Below are positions 49,038 through 59,591 of a stretch of 64,000 nt of DNA, in pieces. Under the pieces are notes generated by a model. It did no database searches, was not told where the DNA came from, and saw nothing but the letters and a program-made list of their open reading frames with translations. Position 1 is the first letter of the stretch; each line of letters begins with the position of its first letter. This DNA comes from Pomphorhynchus laevis (taxonomy: Eukaryota > Acanthocephala > Palaeacanthocephala > Echinorhynchida > Pomphorhynchidae). The translations under genes and the position numbers were made by a program. The stretch is taken from positions 1-64,000 of the forward strand of contig WNNJ02000274.1 in the NCBI GenBank assembly GCA_012934845.2, in the 5' to 3' direction.

Positions 49038-50899
49038 ATAACCGACGGTCTATTACTAATTTCGGTTTCTGGCTGTGAGTTTATAGGTAAAGATTCAGGA
49101 TCATCAGCGTCGTTATTATTTGATGAATTGTCACATTGTTGCAGAAAGGTGTCAAAATGTGGCTTAATTTTGCTTGAAAGACTTTGGGGCTTTACTGTGA
49201 TTGCAGAGCTCAATACTTTTAGTGTGAATTTTCCGTTTTCTTCTATAAGTGCACAATCTCTGTAGGAACACAATTTATGAGTTCCTGTAAAAACTGACGT
49301 ATCGACACTGGATCCTGGTATATTAGCTAGCGTGACAATTACTTCATTTGTATTGTTAAATTCAATGTATCCAGGAGCGGACTGATCAATTGACGATGGA
49401 AGAGAGTCAACTGCCAGATCGAGTGCCTGGAAGGGGTTCATTCTTCGTGTGGGATTCTCCATTATGAGGTTAGCGATCTCGTAATACGGTCGGTTTAACA
49501 TATCAATGCTAGATAATATAGCTTTTGAATTTCCTCTCATGAGTGCTATTGATATTCGTTGAAAGAGCCGTGCAGATGCGATGCTGTATGGTATAGATGA
49601 TCGAATTGCTAAGTATCGGGCGATTCGTCTGATGATTTTCTCCCCTTCCATATTCCAGCCGCCGTAACACTCCAAGACTGCAGGTATGAAGTTATATCCC
49701 GCCTCAATCATTTTAGCACGGTACTTTCTATCTTTGACCGATGATGCGTACTGCGCAGCTGCGTAACCAGGCACATAAGCTGACTGGCGAAGAAAAGATT
49801 TCTGTAGTGGATGTGTTACCGCGAAGTCTATAGCATCTGAAGGATCCCCGTAGATCAGAATATCGGCTGGCCGTTCTTGAAGATTTTGGACAAGGTTGCG
49901 AACCTCGCAACCCACATGCATTCCTGCTGATTGTGCCGCCTGGAGAACGACGTCACGAATTCCATTATGACGCATTCCTGGAAAACCACCGTAGTTGCAA
50001 GTTAGTGCATGGAAGCCCTCAGTATCTGCGTTTCGAAAACATCGACTACAACGGTAGTCACTTGGAGCAATTTGCAGGCCTAACCACATTCTTATAAGAA
50101 TTGTAAATTCTTGGTCGGTAAGAGCTAGGCCGAGACTTCGATTTGGGGCGCATTGTAACCATGCGTTCGCATGTGGCTGTGATACCGCTATTAGTCTGGC
50201 CCTTGTCCGATCATCTCCAGTGTCTAATAGATTTTTACGCTTCTCTGAGTCAATTTTGAACGATATTTGATGTTGTCTTGTGGATGAAGCCTGTTGTTCC
50301 ACTTCTGCTCCGTGTAGCGCAAGTATTTCATTCGCGTTTACAAAGCCCGGAAATGTATTTGGATCCTGGTTCACAAACGCGGCCACTGTGCTGACGCTTG
50401 CTGCAAAGGCTGCCGCTCTGTGTTTGTTTGTACTCCTAAGGCCCAGACCGCCCATTTTTAGTGGGAGCTCAACTTGAGATCGTGTTCGCGCTGACAGTTG
50501 TATTGAAGCGATGATTTCCATCGCCCGTATCACAGCATTATCAAACTGCTTACAGAAAAGTTCGGTGCTTGCTGGATCTACATTCCTCATTAGGAATGCT
50601 ATTCGTTGAGCGGAAGCACAGTGGCGCAATAGCAGGTAAGCCACATGAGCGTCCGGAAGTGACGCGACAAGCTCTGTGTCATTTACTAGGTTTGGTAAGC
50701 AACTATTTATGAGATATGCTTCTGCAAACTCTTGCGAACCAATTGGGCATCCCAAAAGAGTAAAATTGCCGTCGGACTTGGTATGTGGAGAGTGAGTCCA
50801 TTTTGTCTGCGTTGAGATAGTTGCTTCTGTGTGGCCTATTAATTCGGTTTTTTGCCAATTCCTTGATAGTCCGATTTTTTCCAGCTCATTTGCTATCAT
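49034..50899 (-). CDS. RLE-3 protein: RT thumb, knuckle, endonuclease and C-terminal extension
   Basis: 621 residues and intact. ELPLKMGGLGLRSTNKHRAA (post-RT block, ~143), CSRCFRNADTEGFHALTC (knuckle, ~283-300), GGFPGMRHNGIRDVVLQAAQ, nuclease core ERPADILIYGDPSDAIDFAV (~340-359), DRKYRAKMIEAGYNFIP, ECYGGWN, and RISIALMRGNSKAILSS, then a 160-residue extension. The listed methionine is internal, because reading upstream continues in-frame through RT motifs B and C to 51159. Likely the youngest LINE in the window, judging by its long open frame. Confidence 0.8.
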   Translation of the reverse strand: MIANELEKIGLSRNWQKTELIGHTEATISTQTKWTHSPHTKSDGNFTLLGCPIGSQEFAEAYLINSCLPNLVNDTELVASLPDAHVAYLLLRHCASAQRIAFLMRNVDPASTELFCKQFDNAVIRAMEIIASIQLSARTRSQVELPLKMGGLGLRSTNKHRAAAFAASVSTVAAFVNQDPNTFPGFVNANEILALHGAEVEQQASSTRQHQISFKIDSEKRKNLLDTGDDRTRARLIAVSQPHANAWLQCAPNRSLGLALTDQEFTILIRMWLGLQIAPSDYRCSRCFRNADTEGFHALTCNYGGFPGMRHNGIRDVVLQAAQSAGMHVGCEVRNLVQNLQERPADILIYGDPSDAIDFAVTHPLQKSFLRQSAYVPGYAAAQYASSVKDRKYRAKMIEAGYNFIPAVLECYGGWNMEGEKIIRRIARYLAIRSSIPYSIASARLFQRISIALMRGNSKAILSSIDMLNRPYYEIANLIMENPTRRMNPFQALDLAVDSLPSSIDQSAPGYIEFNNTNEVIVTLANIPGSSVDTSVFTGTHKLCSYRDCALIEENGKFTLKVLSSAITVKPQSLSSKIKPHFDTFLQQCDNSSNNNDADDPESLPINSQPETEISNRPSVI

Positions 50900-51159
50900 G
50901 TTTAATGTGATAGCAACTGCCTTGGGTTCACCTCCAATTATTCCATCGTCTAAATACCACTTGTTAAAACCGATACCTGTAACCGAGTCGACTTTCCGAA
51001 TAATCGGTTGGATTGCCAGTGCGAAAAGGAATGGGCCCAGAGGGTCCCCTTGTTGTACTCCTGCTGACGATGTAAGGCTTTTTGCTGCTCCAAATCGTAA
51101 TTTTGATGGTTGCGAGTAGCACCATTTGATCCACGGTCCGATATAAGGTGCTTCAATGT

Positions 51160-51175
51160 CTCCTTTATGTTGAAT
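51160..51175. repeat. Target-site duplication, right copy
   Basis: Partner of 48554-48569; 15 of 16 bases identical. Confidence 0.75.
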
Positions 51176-51760
51176 ATGGATGCAGATATAGATACGCTGT
51201 CAAATATGCGTATTTCATTAGGTGACAGAAGCCTTTGTATTGTGTCGAGGAATGTTCCATTTATGTTGTACTAGACTTTGAGTTTTTCTAGAAGCAAATG
51301 TCGATTGACGTTCTCAAAGGCTTTCGTAAAGTTTACGAATACGCCGTTGGGGGTGGCGATGGGTTGAAATAATCGCGAATATTGTGTCACGAGCTTCAGA
51401 TAGTAGTGATAAAGTTGAGCCACCACGACGAAATCCATATTGTTCAGGTGGGAGTAGCTTATCTGAAAAGTTGTAAAGACGACGTGTGATCATGGATGCA
51501 AAGAATTTATAACCATGATTGAGGATAGCGATACCGCGATAAGCGTTTGGATCCGATGAATCACCTACGTTTTCATAAAGTAACTTGATGATTTATTGAT
51601 TCCACTACGGTGGGAAAGCACATCCGAATAATATTTTGTTTAAACGTTCACTCCAATAGTGACCTAACATTTCAAATGTAGCCTTGATCTTTTCAATTGC
51701 GAGAACGTATGTACCAGTATTATGTTATTATGTTATTGCGTCTGGTATTGTGTTATTCTC
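51176..51760 (-). mobile_element. LINE-J minus copy, 5' part of RT (upstream of the nested RLE LINE)
   Basis: Minus-strand reading gives VGDSSDPNAYRGIAILNHGY, LLPPEQYGFRRGGSTLSLLS, motif A remnant FVNFTKAFENVNRHLLLEKL (51270-51330) and NEIRIFDSVSISASI up to the insertion point. It continues in frame order with 48569 downwards. Frameshifts present. Confidence 0.65.
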
Positions 51761-51879
51761 ATCTGTATGCCGTACTTCCCGTTAATGTTTTAAACTTACC
51801 CGCAGATATTTGCAAACCAGATTGACTCGACGTGAATATGTCATCCGTACAAATCATCAGTCTAAGATTTGTAATATCC

Positions 51880-52236
51880 TAAAACGACATACTCAATCAC
51901 TACCAGCACTCCTAGACTATCACCTATTGTTGACTTTGCCAAACCTGTAGTATATAATTGGTCATCATATTCTCTGAGCGAATCAGAAACAGCAGCATTG
52001 TCACTCGGCCCTAATTTTGTTTTACCTATAAAATATGATGTTGTTGACATCCATGCCGGAGTGGAGAAGATACTTCAGGATCTATCTCATGTTGATTTTT
52101 CCGCATCTAATAATGTTTCCCAGAAGATCATCCAGTGTTACGCTAATTACCTGAATATGTCAACTCGTTAAGTCTATAATATCGACAGATCTGTGATAAA
52201 TTCTTTAAAAGAACTACGCAACAACGATAATTATCA
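51880..52236 (+). mobile_element. PLE N-terminal fragment
   Basis: Plus-strand frame: VVYNWSSYSLSESETAALSL, GPNFVLPIKYDVVDIHAGVE, KIIQCYANYLNMS, then INSLKELRNNDN. This matches the conserved N-terminal region of PLE proteins (NLS...LS..E..LL..G..F.P then LK.LR.N). It breaks off just before the ADKG motif at a junction with LINE-J sequence at about 52237. A stop splits the frame near 52170. Confidence 0.55.
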
Positions 52237-52605
52237 AGCAGTATACATGAAGTTGGTCAAGTAAGGTCTGTAAAATTGTAGCGGATTCACAGATTATCAG
52301 AATTCTATGGGCTGATTGTTTAATGATAACTTGTCAGTTCGGACTAGGCGACAAAGGGCTAAGTGCGTAGCCTTGAAATACTCCTCTTTGTTGAAGAATG
52401 GGTGCAGATATAGATACGCTGTCTAATATTCGTATTTCATTGGGTGACAGAAGCCGACGTATTGTGTCGAGAAATTTTCCATTTATGTTGTACTAGACTT
52501 TGAGTTTTTCTAGAAGCAAATGTCGATTGACGTTGTCAAAGGCTTTGGTAAAGTCTATGAATACGGCGTAGGCGTTACGATGGGTTGAAATCATGGTGAA
52601 TATTA
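52237..52605 (-). mobile_element. LINE-J fragments (rearranged)
   Basis: Three short LINE-J pieces are joined: 52237-52300 matches 48376-48440, 52305-52345 matches 48270-48310, and 52340-52600 matches the uninterrupted RT region including the insertion site used by RLE-3 (gcagatatagatacgctgtc). This copy shows the empty target site of the nested LINE. Confidence 0.7.
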
Positions 52606-53215
52606 TAGAATATTATAGAATAGAACCAAACAAATGAGAATTTATTTGATAAAAAGATTCAGTTCAATATTTCAATAGCTGCTGTTATTATCTTGAAGAA
52701 CTTTAGTTTTGTTACTAAAGTTAAAAATAGTCTTAAATAGCGACAGTTAAAATAATTATCTTTTAATTAAAAACTATGACAATTACACTGAGAACCAAAC
52801 AAAACAATACAAACAAAACAATTAATTAAAGAAATTAATGAAAAATTGACATGCTGATAAAACAACAACTTACATTTGTGTAGGTTATCACTGATGCGAA
52901 GTTTATAACATTCCGTTGCGGGCATTCGGAAATAATTACATCGTATGAACCACATTGTGTTGTACTACGATTGCTTCCCTTCACGTAATTCTAAAAATAT
53001 CTGAATTTACAATGCAACTGGCTGGCTAATTAGTCAAGTGTATTAGTCTTTCATATTACTAATATATCAAAATAATTAAATGAAATGCTACAAACATTTT
53101 TGTTTAGATGTTAATTTGATATCGTTAATACAACCGTCAAGTACATAAAAGCTAAAAATTATACATATTAATTGAAAATTATTCCTATGAAAACACAGGA
53201 ATATTTAATGCAACT
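52606..53215. other. AT-rich interval without genes
   Basis: Low-complexity A/T sequence with a ttcaatatttcaatagctgctg block (about 52672) that recurs in the hairpin at 54208-54293 and near 34625. Nothing coding is seen. Confidence 0.5.
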
Positions 53216-53217
53216 TT

Positions 53218-53375
53218 GCTGGATCAAAGGAAAGACGTAATTATTTTTGATATCTCGCTAACTTCTGTTAGCATCTTCAGAAAAATGCTGAAGTTAATTA
53301 CTGAAGGTAATTTTCTGAAGATGCTAACGGTAGTTAGCGAAATATCAAAAAAAAATTCTTTCCGTTGATCCATCT
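53218..53375. mobile_element. Foldback MITE (ggatcaaaggaaagacg family), long form
   Basis: The outer arms ctggatcaaaggaaagacgt and tttccgttgatccatctcc correspond to the palindrome at 33279-33374. Inside, a second hairpin gttagcatcttcagaaaa/ttttctgaagatgctaac was gained. Length about 158 bp. Confidence 0.8.
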
Positions 53376-53589
53376 CCAATAATTATTTATCAATAATGGA
53401 TCAGTATCAACTATTTAAAAACACAATTACTGTATTTATAGGCAATAAATACAGATAATGTATATTTAGATAATATATGTATGTAAGATATTATTACACC
53501 AGCAAATTCAAAGACTATTTAAAACGTCTCGGGTTTCCAAGCGTTTTAAATTCAAAAATTATACAAAACAATTGAGTACAGAAAAGTTA

Positions 53590-54120
53590 AAAAATATACA
53601 TCACTATTAGATAAGATTCAATATATTTAATAAATTTGCCTTTTATTATCTTAATAATTATATAATGACTGTAGACAATAAAATAATAAAATGGCTTTGC
53701 ATTATGTTAATAACTTATTAACAATAAGTTATTAATAACTAATTAATAACTTATTTTAGATAATAAAATTAAAACTCGATTAGCCATTTTGAAATATATC
53801 CATTTTGGTTTTAATTGTAATTATTTATAGAATGGAACCAACGAAACGAGAATATAAATTAAAAATTATACATCACTATTAGATAAGATTCAATATATTT
53901 AATAAATTTGCCTTTTATTATCTTAATAATTATATAATGACTGTAGACAATAAAATAATAAAATGGCTTTACATTGTATTAATAACTTATTAACATAATC
54001 ATATAATGATTTAACAATATCAAAATTTGATTAGTCATTTTGAAATATATCCATTTTGTTCATTTTAATTGTAATTATTTATAGAATGTAGCCAAAGAAA
54101 TGAGAATTATTCGATAAAAA
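53590..54120. repeat. Tandem duplication, ~260-bp unit
   Basis: 53590-53722 is repeated at 53862-53994 (tacatcactattagataaga, taataaatttgccttttatt, gactgtagacaataaaataa). The following blocks cattttgaaatatatccatt and taattgtaattatttataga also recur in order, the last one three times. No coding. Confidence 0.8.
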
Positions 54121-54207
54121 ATCAGTACATTCTTTTTATATTTATATGTAATTAATATTTATAGAATGTAACCAACGAAAGGTTCAGTTATAAAAAGGTT
54201 ATAAAAA

Positions 54208-54293
54208 GGTTTAGTTCAATATTTTAATAGCTGCTGCTATCATCAGGAACTTTTTTGATGATATCAGCAAATATTTTAATATTGAACTGAACC
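54208..54293. mobile_element. Foldback element (ttcaatattttaatagctg family)
   Basis: ggtttagttcaatattttaa and inverse ttaatattgaactgaacc form the arms; the inner ctatcatc/gatgatat pairs close a short loop. Related single arms occur near 34625 and 52672. Confidence 0.7.
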
Positions 54294-54955
54294 GTTTTAT
54301 TGAATAAATTCTCCTTTCTTTGGTTCCATTCCATTTAGATTTGTTTCGTCGAAAAATATTTATAAGTAAATAAATTATCTTCACCTTTAGAAAATGACGC
54401 AAGTACTATTATATCTAAGACGAATACTAAAATTTTAAAAATGATCTTTTAAATTTTTCTGATAAATGCTTTCAAAATAAAAGCAATGTTTCGTAAAAGC
54501 CTAACAGTGAATATATGTATCATAAATATGAAAATCAAATTAAATTCCGAATTCCATAACAAATTACATTTTTTAGTGTTTTCTAGTAAGAATTCTCGAT
54601 TATGTTATTGTATTATTAGCAAGAACGTTTATATCTTGTAGAAGTGGAAAACCGAATTTATCGTGATCAGCGGATATGATATTTTTAATCGAAACGTTCT
54701 TCATTTTTCAATTATAACATCAATATTCAATATTAAAATAAATTTCGAGATTCAAAAATCATTTGTAAATTCCTACTTTATCGAGAATACTTCAAGAATT
54801 TTTATAATTTAAAATGAACACACTTTCGTGAACGGTAGATTAAAAAAAAAGATCATTATTTAATTAAGAGTATACACACTTTGATTTACCTTAAATATAG
54901 TTAATCAAATTTTACTTTGTACTCTGGTATATATTGGTTCTATTTATATCTCAAG
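54294..54955. other. AT-rich end of an 11-kb intron
   Basis: Unremarkable A/T-rich sequence with no repeat or coding signal I can name. It ends in ttctatttatatctcaag, the acceptor of exon D. Confidence 0.5.
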
Positions 54956-55097
54956 TACAAGCAAACAACTTCTGAACAAATCGAGGTCATGCAGAACGTG
55001 ATCAAAGTAGCAATCAATACAATTGCTCAATACCGACATACATGTGGTGACTTAAACTCATTTGTTTTAAAGCAACTGAACATTACCATAAGAAAAG
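54956..55097 (+). CDS. Host gene exon D
   Basis: 142-nt exon with acceptor tatttatatctcaag ending at 54955 and donor gtagca at 55098. Starts in phase 0, as exon C ends, and leaves one base over. The frame reads YKQTTSEQIEVMQNVIKVAI, NTIAQYRHTCGDLNSFVLKQ, LNITIRK. The composition is ordinary for a soluble helical protein. The single leftover base plus the first two of exon E make Asp. Confidence 0.65.
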
Positions 55098-55900
55098 GTA
55101 GCACTTTTTATCAATTCTATGGCTTTACATAACATTTTGCTGAATTTGCTGCATATTGCTATTATATTTGTCCAAGCCCTCGTTCATTACAATTTATTAG
55201 TTTAAAAGATGCAAGCTATTTATTAAACAGTTTATCACTGTTATAGTGTGTAAACTAATATTTAATTATATATTCGTTGCTACTGGTATATAAAAATAAC
55301 TTTTTAAATTCTAAAATTATTATTTATATTTTGTTTTATGAAATATTTTTTAGTTTTAGTAAAATTGATTTTTTTTTAATTATTTGACATAAATAATTAT
55401 TTTAATAATAAAGAAGAATTAATATAAATAATGCTTTAATTTGAGTTAGTTAAATTATATAAAGTTATATTATTATATAAATTTTATAAATATATTTGTT
55501 TATAATATATAACATTAATATTGAAAATATCTTTATTATTAATTTACAAACTTGAGCAACTATCTTAGCTTTTATTGGCTGTAGGGAGACACTCTGACAG
55601 TAATATTTACAAGCATAATCAATGAGTATAAAGCTGGTAAGATACACACTTCGTAGTACTTATTTATTCAAGTTTTCGTGAGATTAACAACAAACAGGCT
55701 TCTATAAAGAAAACTGTTTCAGACTTTGTTAGAATAAACTTTGTATTTGAAAAATTTATTATGATGTCTGCTGCATTGTATGATTGGAATCTCGATGTCT
55801 GATGTTACAGATATCGGCTATATTTCGAATAAATTGAAGATTCTCAGTTTTCTTAATGAGGATAGTAATCATTCTAGTAGAAGGGCTTGTGTTTAAAAAT
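55098..55900. other. Start of a 7-kb intron, AT-rich
   Basis: A/T-rich low-complexity sequence without a coding signal; 55560-55640 has average composition but no recognisable motif. It runs up to the PLE-C terminus. Confidence 0.5.
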
Positions 55901-55962
55901 TTAAAACGTGGAAAGAGTACCATTTGGCAACACAATAAAAAGCGCAAAAATTTCTTGTGATA

Positions 55963-55990
55963 TTTCGATCTTGACATAGATCATCATCAG
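55963..55990 (-). ncRNA. Hammerhead-like motif at the PLE-C left terminus
   Basis: On the minus strand CTGATGA (55984-55990) is followed by TGATC, an 8-base loop, GATC and GAAA (55963-55966). Canonical first core, short stem II. The plus partner at 61004 has CTGAAGA instead. Confidence 0.55.
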
Positions 55991-56085
55991 ACATCTGTAA
56001 AATAAAAAATACAAATTACATTAAATTGTAACTTATCTAATTTAGTAGTATTTAAAAATTAAAAAATCTTTAATGTCTTTACGAA

Positions 56086-56433
56086 TCATTCATCTTTGCC
56101 ATTGATTGTAGTATTAATGTCTTTGATGAATATCGCTTCTAGAATTCGTAAATTCACAACATTACGTTCTTTCATTAAATACTTTGTACTATCAATTATT
56201 TCCTTTTTAGATACCTTAATGTTATGTTCATCTTCCATATGCTTCTTAATCGCACCGCTATATAAATGTTGCGTCATTCGTAAACACAACCGTTGTGTCG
56301 TGTAACCAATATAAATGTTGTTAGAACTGACCTTACATTCAGCTTTTGGACATGTGAATTGGTATACAGTGTTGTGTAAGGGTCTTTGAATCGTACAAAT
56401 TTTCAATATTATGTGGCTAAGTTTCAGGCTCAT
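56086..56433 (-). CDS. PLE-C GIY-YIG endonuclease
   Basis: 115 residues: TVYQFTCPKAECKVSSNNIY, YIGYTTQRLCLRMTQH, GAIKKHMEDEHNI, LRILEAIFIKDINTTING. VYQFTC...YIGYT is the GIY-YIG core, followed by the conserved Arg (LRMTQH) and Glu (LEAIFI). An extra Cys pair in the insert (CPKAEC) suits the Neptune-like PLE subgroup. The upstream RT is absent. Confidence 0.7.
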   Translation of the reverse strand: MSLKLSHIILKICTIQRPLHNTVYQFTCPKAECKVSSNNIYIGYTTQRLCLRMTQHLYSGAIKKHMEDEHNIKVSKKEIIDSTKYLMKERNVVNLRILEAIFIKDINTTINGKDE

Positions 56434-56445
56434 GAAACGTAGGTA

Positions 56446-56945
56446 TTGGATTTGTAGCTGATGAGGTAGCTATATTCCATCTATAATGAAATGTAGCTTA
56501 CTGCTGTTGGCTTATAGCTAAGATCAAAGTAGCGTGTAGAATAAAATAGTCATCAAAATTTCAATTATAACAATGACTGCACAGGTATCTCAACTTAAAA
56601 TAACGTAATTTATTTTCTTGCAAACGGGATGCAGATGTGTATTGGCCACAATAATACACTATTAATTCATCAGTATTTGTATGCGGCTGTCGCGCACTAC
56701 GGTTCGTAGTTTTTAGAAAATTCCTAATCATTTTATCAACAAATCAAAATAGATAGTTATTATTAACAAGAATTTGTCTAATTCAATCTAATTTCCTATG
56801 CAATTCATTCCAGTTCGTGCAAAAACGATATGCGATGTGCAGTAGCGATTTGATAACACTCTTTTTGTATTTGAGTGGGCATATACTAGAGAAATTCAGA
56901 CACTGACCAGCTTATCATTACCAGCTTATCAAGCGTAAACTTAAT
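56446..56945. other. Centre of the divergent PLE-C pair
   Basis: About 500 bp without coding potential, presumably 5' untranslated sequence of the plus copy and the junction of the two copies. No repeat of its own is evident. Confidence 0.45.
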
Positions 56946-57720
56946 TTGACTTCAAATCAAATATGCCCAGATAACGATTTGCTACCAATATTCACGAATT
57001 TTAAGCTTCACAAAACAAGAATAAAGAATGATAAATTTGTAAAACAATTTAAACACGATTTGGTTAAATCGGAAATAAATAATTGCAAAGAAGACATCCA
57101 TATCATACAATTGAAATTTGGATGTTCATTATATCAACTAATGAAGATGTGCAGGCTTTTATCCTTCTATGCGATGTGGATGCTGATAAAATGCAAAGGC
57201 GATGAACACACTTCCCGTATAATAATGAAATTTGATAATAAATTAAAATCATATGGTGGTCAGATATGTCGAAGACAAAATATTGATAATGTACTCAACC
57301 TGTCAAATATCATGATATCTCCTGAAATTACCGGTATTTTACAACTTGGATTGAATACACAATTAAAAACTATTTTTTTTGCAGAAACAAAAGCTCGCTG
57401 TTGAGAGGTTATATCAATCTCTAACAGAATTTGCTAAAAAGAAATAAGTGTCAATATTAAATAATGAGTCCTTACGATGTGAACTTAAAAATTTTGGACC
57501 AAAAGAGATAAAAGACTACAACAGTGATGTTATAACAAGGCAGCAATATAAACAACTCAAAATGCTAAAAATTATTGAAAATGTAGTTATTCTAAAAGCC
57601 GACAAAAACAAAACGATCGTCATTATGAATTAGAAATATTACATGAACCAACTTAACAAAATATTATCGGATCAGTCAAAGTTTGTAAAAATTACAGAAA
57701 ACGTTGATAATAATATCAAT
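56946..57720 (+). mobile_element. PLE-C right copy: N-terminal region (+)
   Basis: Frame 56946-57404 (152 aa) has NIDNVLNLSNIMISPEITGI and LQLGLNTQLKTIFFAETKA; after a break, frame 57448-57633 has SLRCELKNFGPKEIKDYNSD and IIENVVILKADKNKTIVIMN, the ADKG-type motif (here ADKN), and then YYMNQLNKILSDQSKFVKI. This is the N-terminal third of a PLE protein. It is cut at about 57721 where RTE LINE sequence begins. The RT domain is missing from the locus. Confidence 0.65.
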
Positions 57721-58310
57721 AGTACGACTCGTGTGGGATACGATCGAAAGCCTTCTCGAGATCAAGAAATGCAAAGTGAATGGCTTTTTGTTTTTCACGG
57801 TGTTTCTCAAGAAGAAGGCGTATTGCATGAATAGCGTCAATAGTACCGCAACGTTTGACGAAACCGCATTGGTTTATAGCCAAATCCATGATGCTTCGAA
57901 TCCTTGCATTGATTATGTGTTTGAATATATTCATGGTGTGCGAGAGGAGACGGATTGGACGGTAGTTTGCGCAGTCAGCTGGGTTTCCCTTTTGTTTCCA
58001 AATGGGTATTGTTATGCTGCAACTCCAATCAGTTAGTGATTGTCTTTCCATGACTATCTGATTAAATAATTACGCTAGCAAACCCGCGGGATTTCAACTT
58101 TTGGACTTCCAAAGTTCGGCAGCCAGGTCGTCAGATCCTGCCGCTTTTTCACACTTCATTTGTTGCAGCGCGTTCTCGACTTCAATGGCTGTTATTGGCG
58201 GAACAGGTTCTTCGACAGGTGGTACATATGGAATCGGTGGATGTTCGAACTCTTCGTTTGAAATTTTCATGAAATAATCACGCCATCTAATCAGAACTTT
58301 GTGCTTTTCG
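57721..58310 (-). mobile_element. RTE LINE, RT part (3' truncated)
   Basis: Minus-strand reading: WRDYFMKISNEEFEHPPI, VENALQQMKCEKAAGSDDLA, then frame 57716-58051 with TIPIWKQKGNPADCANYRPI, RLLSHTMNIFKHIINARIRS, NQCGFVKRCGTIDAIHAIRL and motif A FAFLDLEKAFDRIPHE. These blocks are typical of RTE-clade LINEs. The sequence stops at motif A, joining PLE-C, so the RT catalytic centre and the 3' end are lost. Confidence 0.75.
58286..58310. repeat. Target-site duplication, left copy (25 bp)
   Basis: atctaatcagaactttgtg onward for 25 bp, repeated at 59592-59616 with two mismatches. The duplicated bases encode HKVLIR of the RTE protein, so the nested PLE-B unit interrupted an RTE reading frame. Confidence 0.75.
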
Positions 58311-59591
58311 TTACATTATATTTACAGCACAATATTAAACTTATATTTTAATTCCTTATCAGTATTTCCAGATGACATCTAATGCTTATTCTGATACATC
58401 AAAATCATTTAAATAATTAAATAGATACATATTTTAAACTAGGTTACTATAAAAATATCATCAAACAGAAAATAGCAAAATTAATCATCACAATATTCTT
58501 AAAAATAAATATGGTATTTCACGAGGAAACACCAATTGAAATGAAAACACAATTTCAATCAATGATATCGATTAAAATCGAATTGGGTGATGATTAATCC
58601 GTCCGGGGACTCGCTCTTCAAGTAATGATTCGGGACATATTCCTTGGATTAGGATATAGTTCAAGGTTTTCTTTAATGATCTTTTCCTCTATCTTGTCTT
58701 TTAGAGAAAATATCTTCGACTTTGATTCTGGATTTGACAAAATATGCATTGCTGATCCGATTTTACCTAAGTGCATTAATTTACAGAATCTTCTAATCCA
58801 ATTAAATGTATTAAATTTAAACTAGGTTACTATAAAAAGAACATCAAGAATAAAATTGTAAAATATATAAATCAACATAATAATATTAATAATAAATTTA
58901 AACTCTTAAGTGGCAAATTTTTATGGATGGATAATAAATAATATACTTTGTATTAGAATAAGATACTAGATAGTTTTATCAGAGGAAATACATCATTAGC
59001 ATGTATTTGGCCCCCACTACTATGTTGGGTAGAGGAACAGGGGCCGAAACCTGTTAACATAGCAGTTTCTCCTGTTGACCTCTAATCCTTATTCTGATAC
59101 ATATTTTGTTATCTATTAGTCAATTCATAAAAATTAATTTTTATTTTTAATTTCAGTTTATAATTCATCGTGATATAAATTATATAAAATCTTATAACAA
59201 TAAGCGAACACATTTATCCAAGTAGCCTCATTCTTAACAAAACCAATATTAATGATAAAGAAGGTGTATATCTAGATATGAACATTAAATTAACATTAAC
59301 TAAAACTACTATTAATTTATATCGTAAAGATGACATATTTAAATTTACAAGAAACATATTTTTGCATGAGCATGCATATCATATAATATAAAATATAATA
59401 CATTAAATAATGAAATTTTAAAAATTGCAACAATATGTAATGATATTGGCTTTCTTCAAAATCATTTAAATAATTTAATAGATACATATTTTAAACTAGG
59501 TTACTATAAAAATAACATCAAACAGAAAATAGTAAAATTAATCATCACAATATTCTTAAAAATAAATATGGTATTTCACGAGGAAACACCA
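58311..59591 (+). mobile_element. PLE-B unit inserted in the RTE LINE
   Basis: About 1.28 kb between 25-bp target duplications. The 3' segment occurs twice, 58400-58545 and 59453-59591 (gttactataaaaata, atggtatttcacgaggaaac), a direct terminal repeat of the kind PLEs form. Between them lie a module at 59010-59085 and RT 3' sequence (59218-59440). The RT core is missing, so it is non-autonomous. The + frame 58625-58825 inside is not recognised. Confidence 0.7.

Larger units (their letters stand above)
48570..51159 (-). mobile_element. RLE-3 LINE inserted into LINE-J, 5' truncated
   Basis: A minus-strand element bounded by a 16-bp target duplication. The 5' truncation falls in RT, so it starts at HKGDIEAPYIGPWIKWCYSQ, continues through motif B SAGVQQGDPLGPFLFALAI and motif C FNKWYLDDGIIGG (50900-51130), and then the long ORF 49034-50899. 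The 3' region includes an acidic C-terminal extension in a second frame (48765-49037). 5' truncation plus target duplication is the expected signature of target-primed reverse transcription. It is the same family as 21880-23644. Confidence 0.8.
55925..56445 (-). mobile_element. PLE-C left copy: GIY-YIG endonuclease and 3' terminus (-)
   Basis: Minus-strand copy of a third PLE family, reading from about 56440 to 55925. It keeps only the endonuclease and the 3' terminus with a hammerhead-like motif. The terminus (55925-56140) is repeated in inverse at 60885-61075, at the end of a plus-strand copy of the same family, so the locus is again a divergent PLE pair. Confidence 0.7.

Noticed and set aside
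58625-58825. 66-residue plus-strand frame as a gene
   Set aside because: It lies inside the PLE-B insertion, has no motif, and ends in PLE-B tail sequence.
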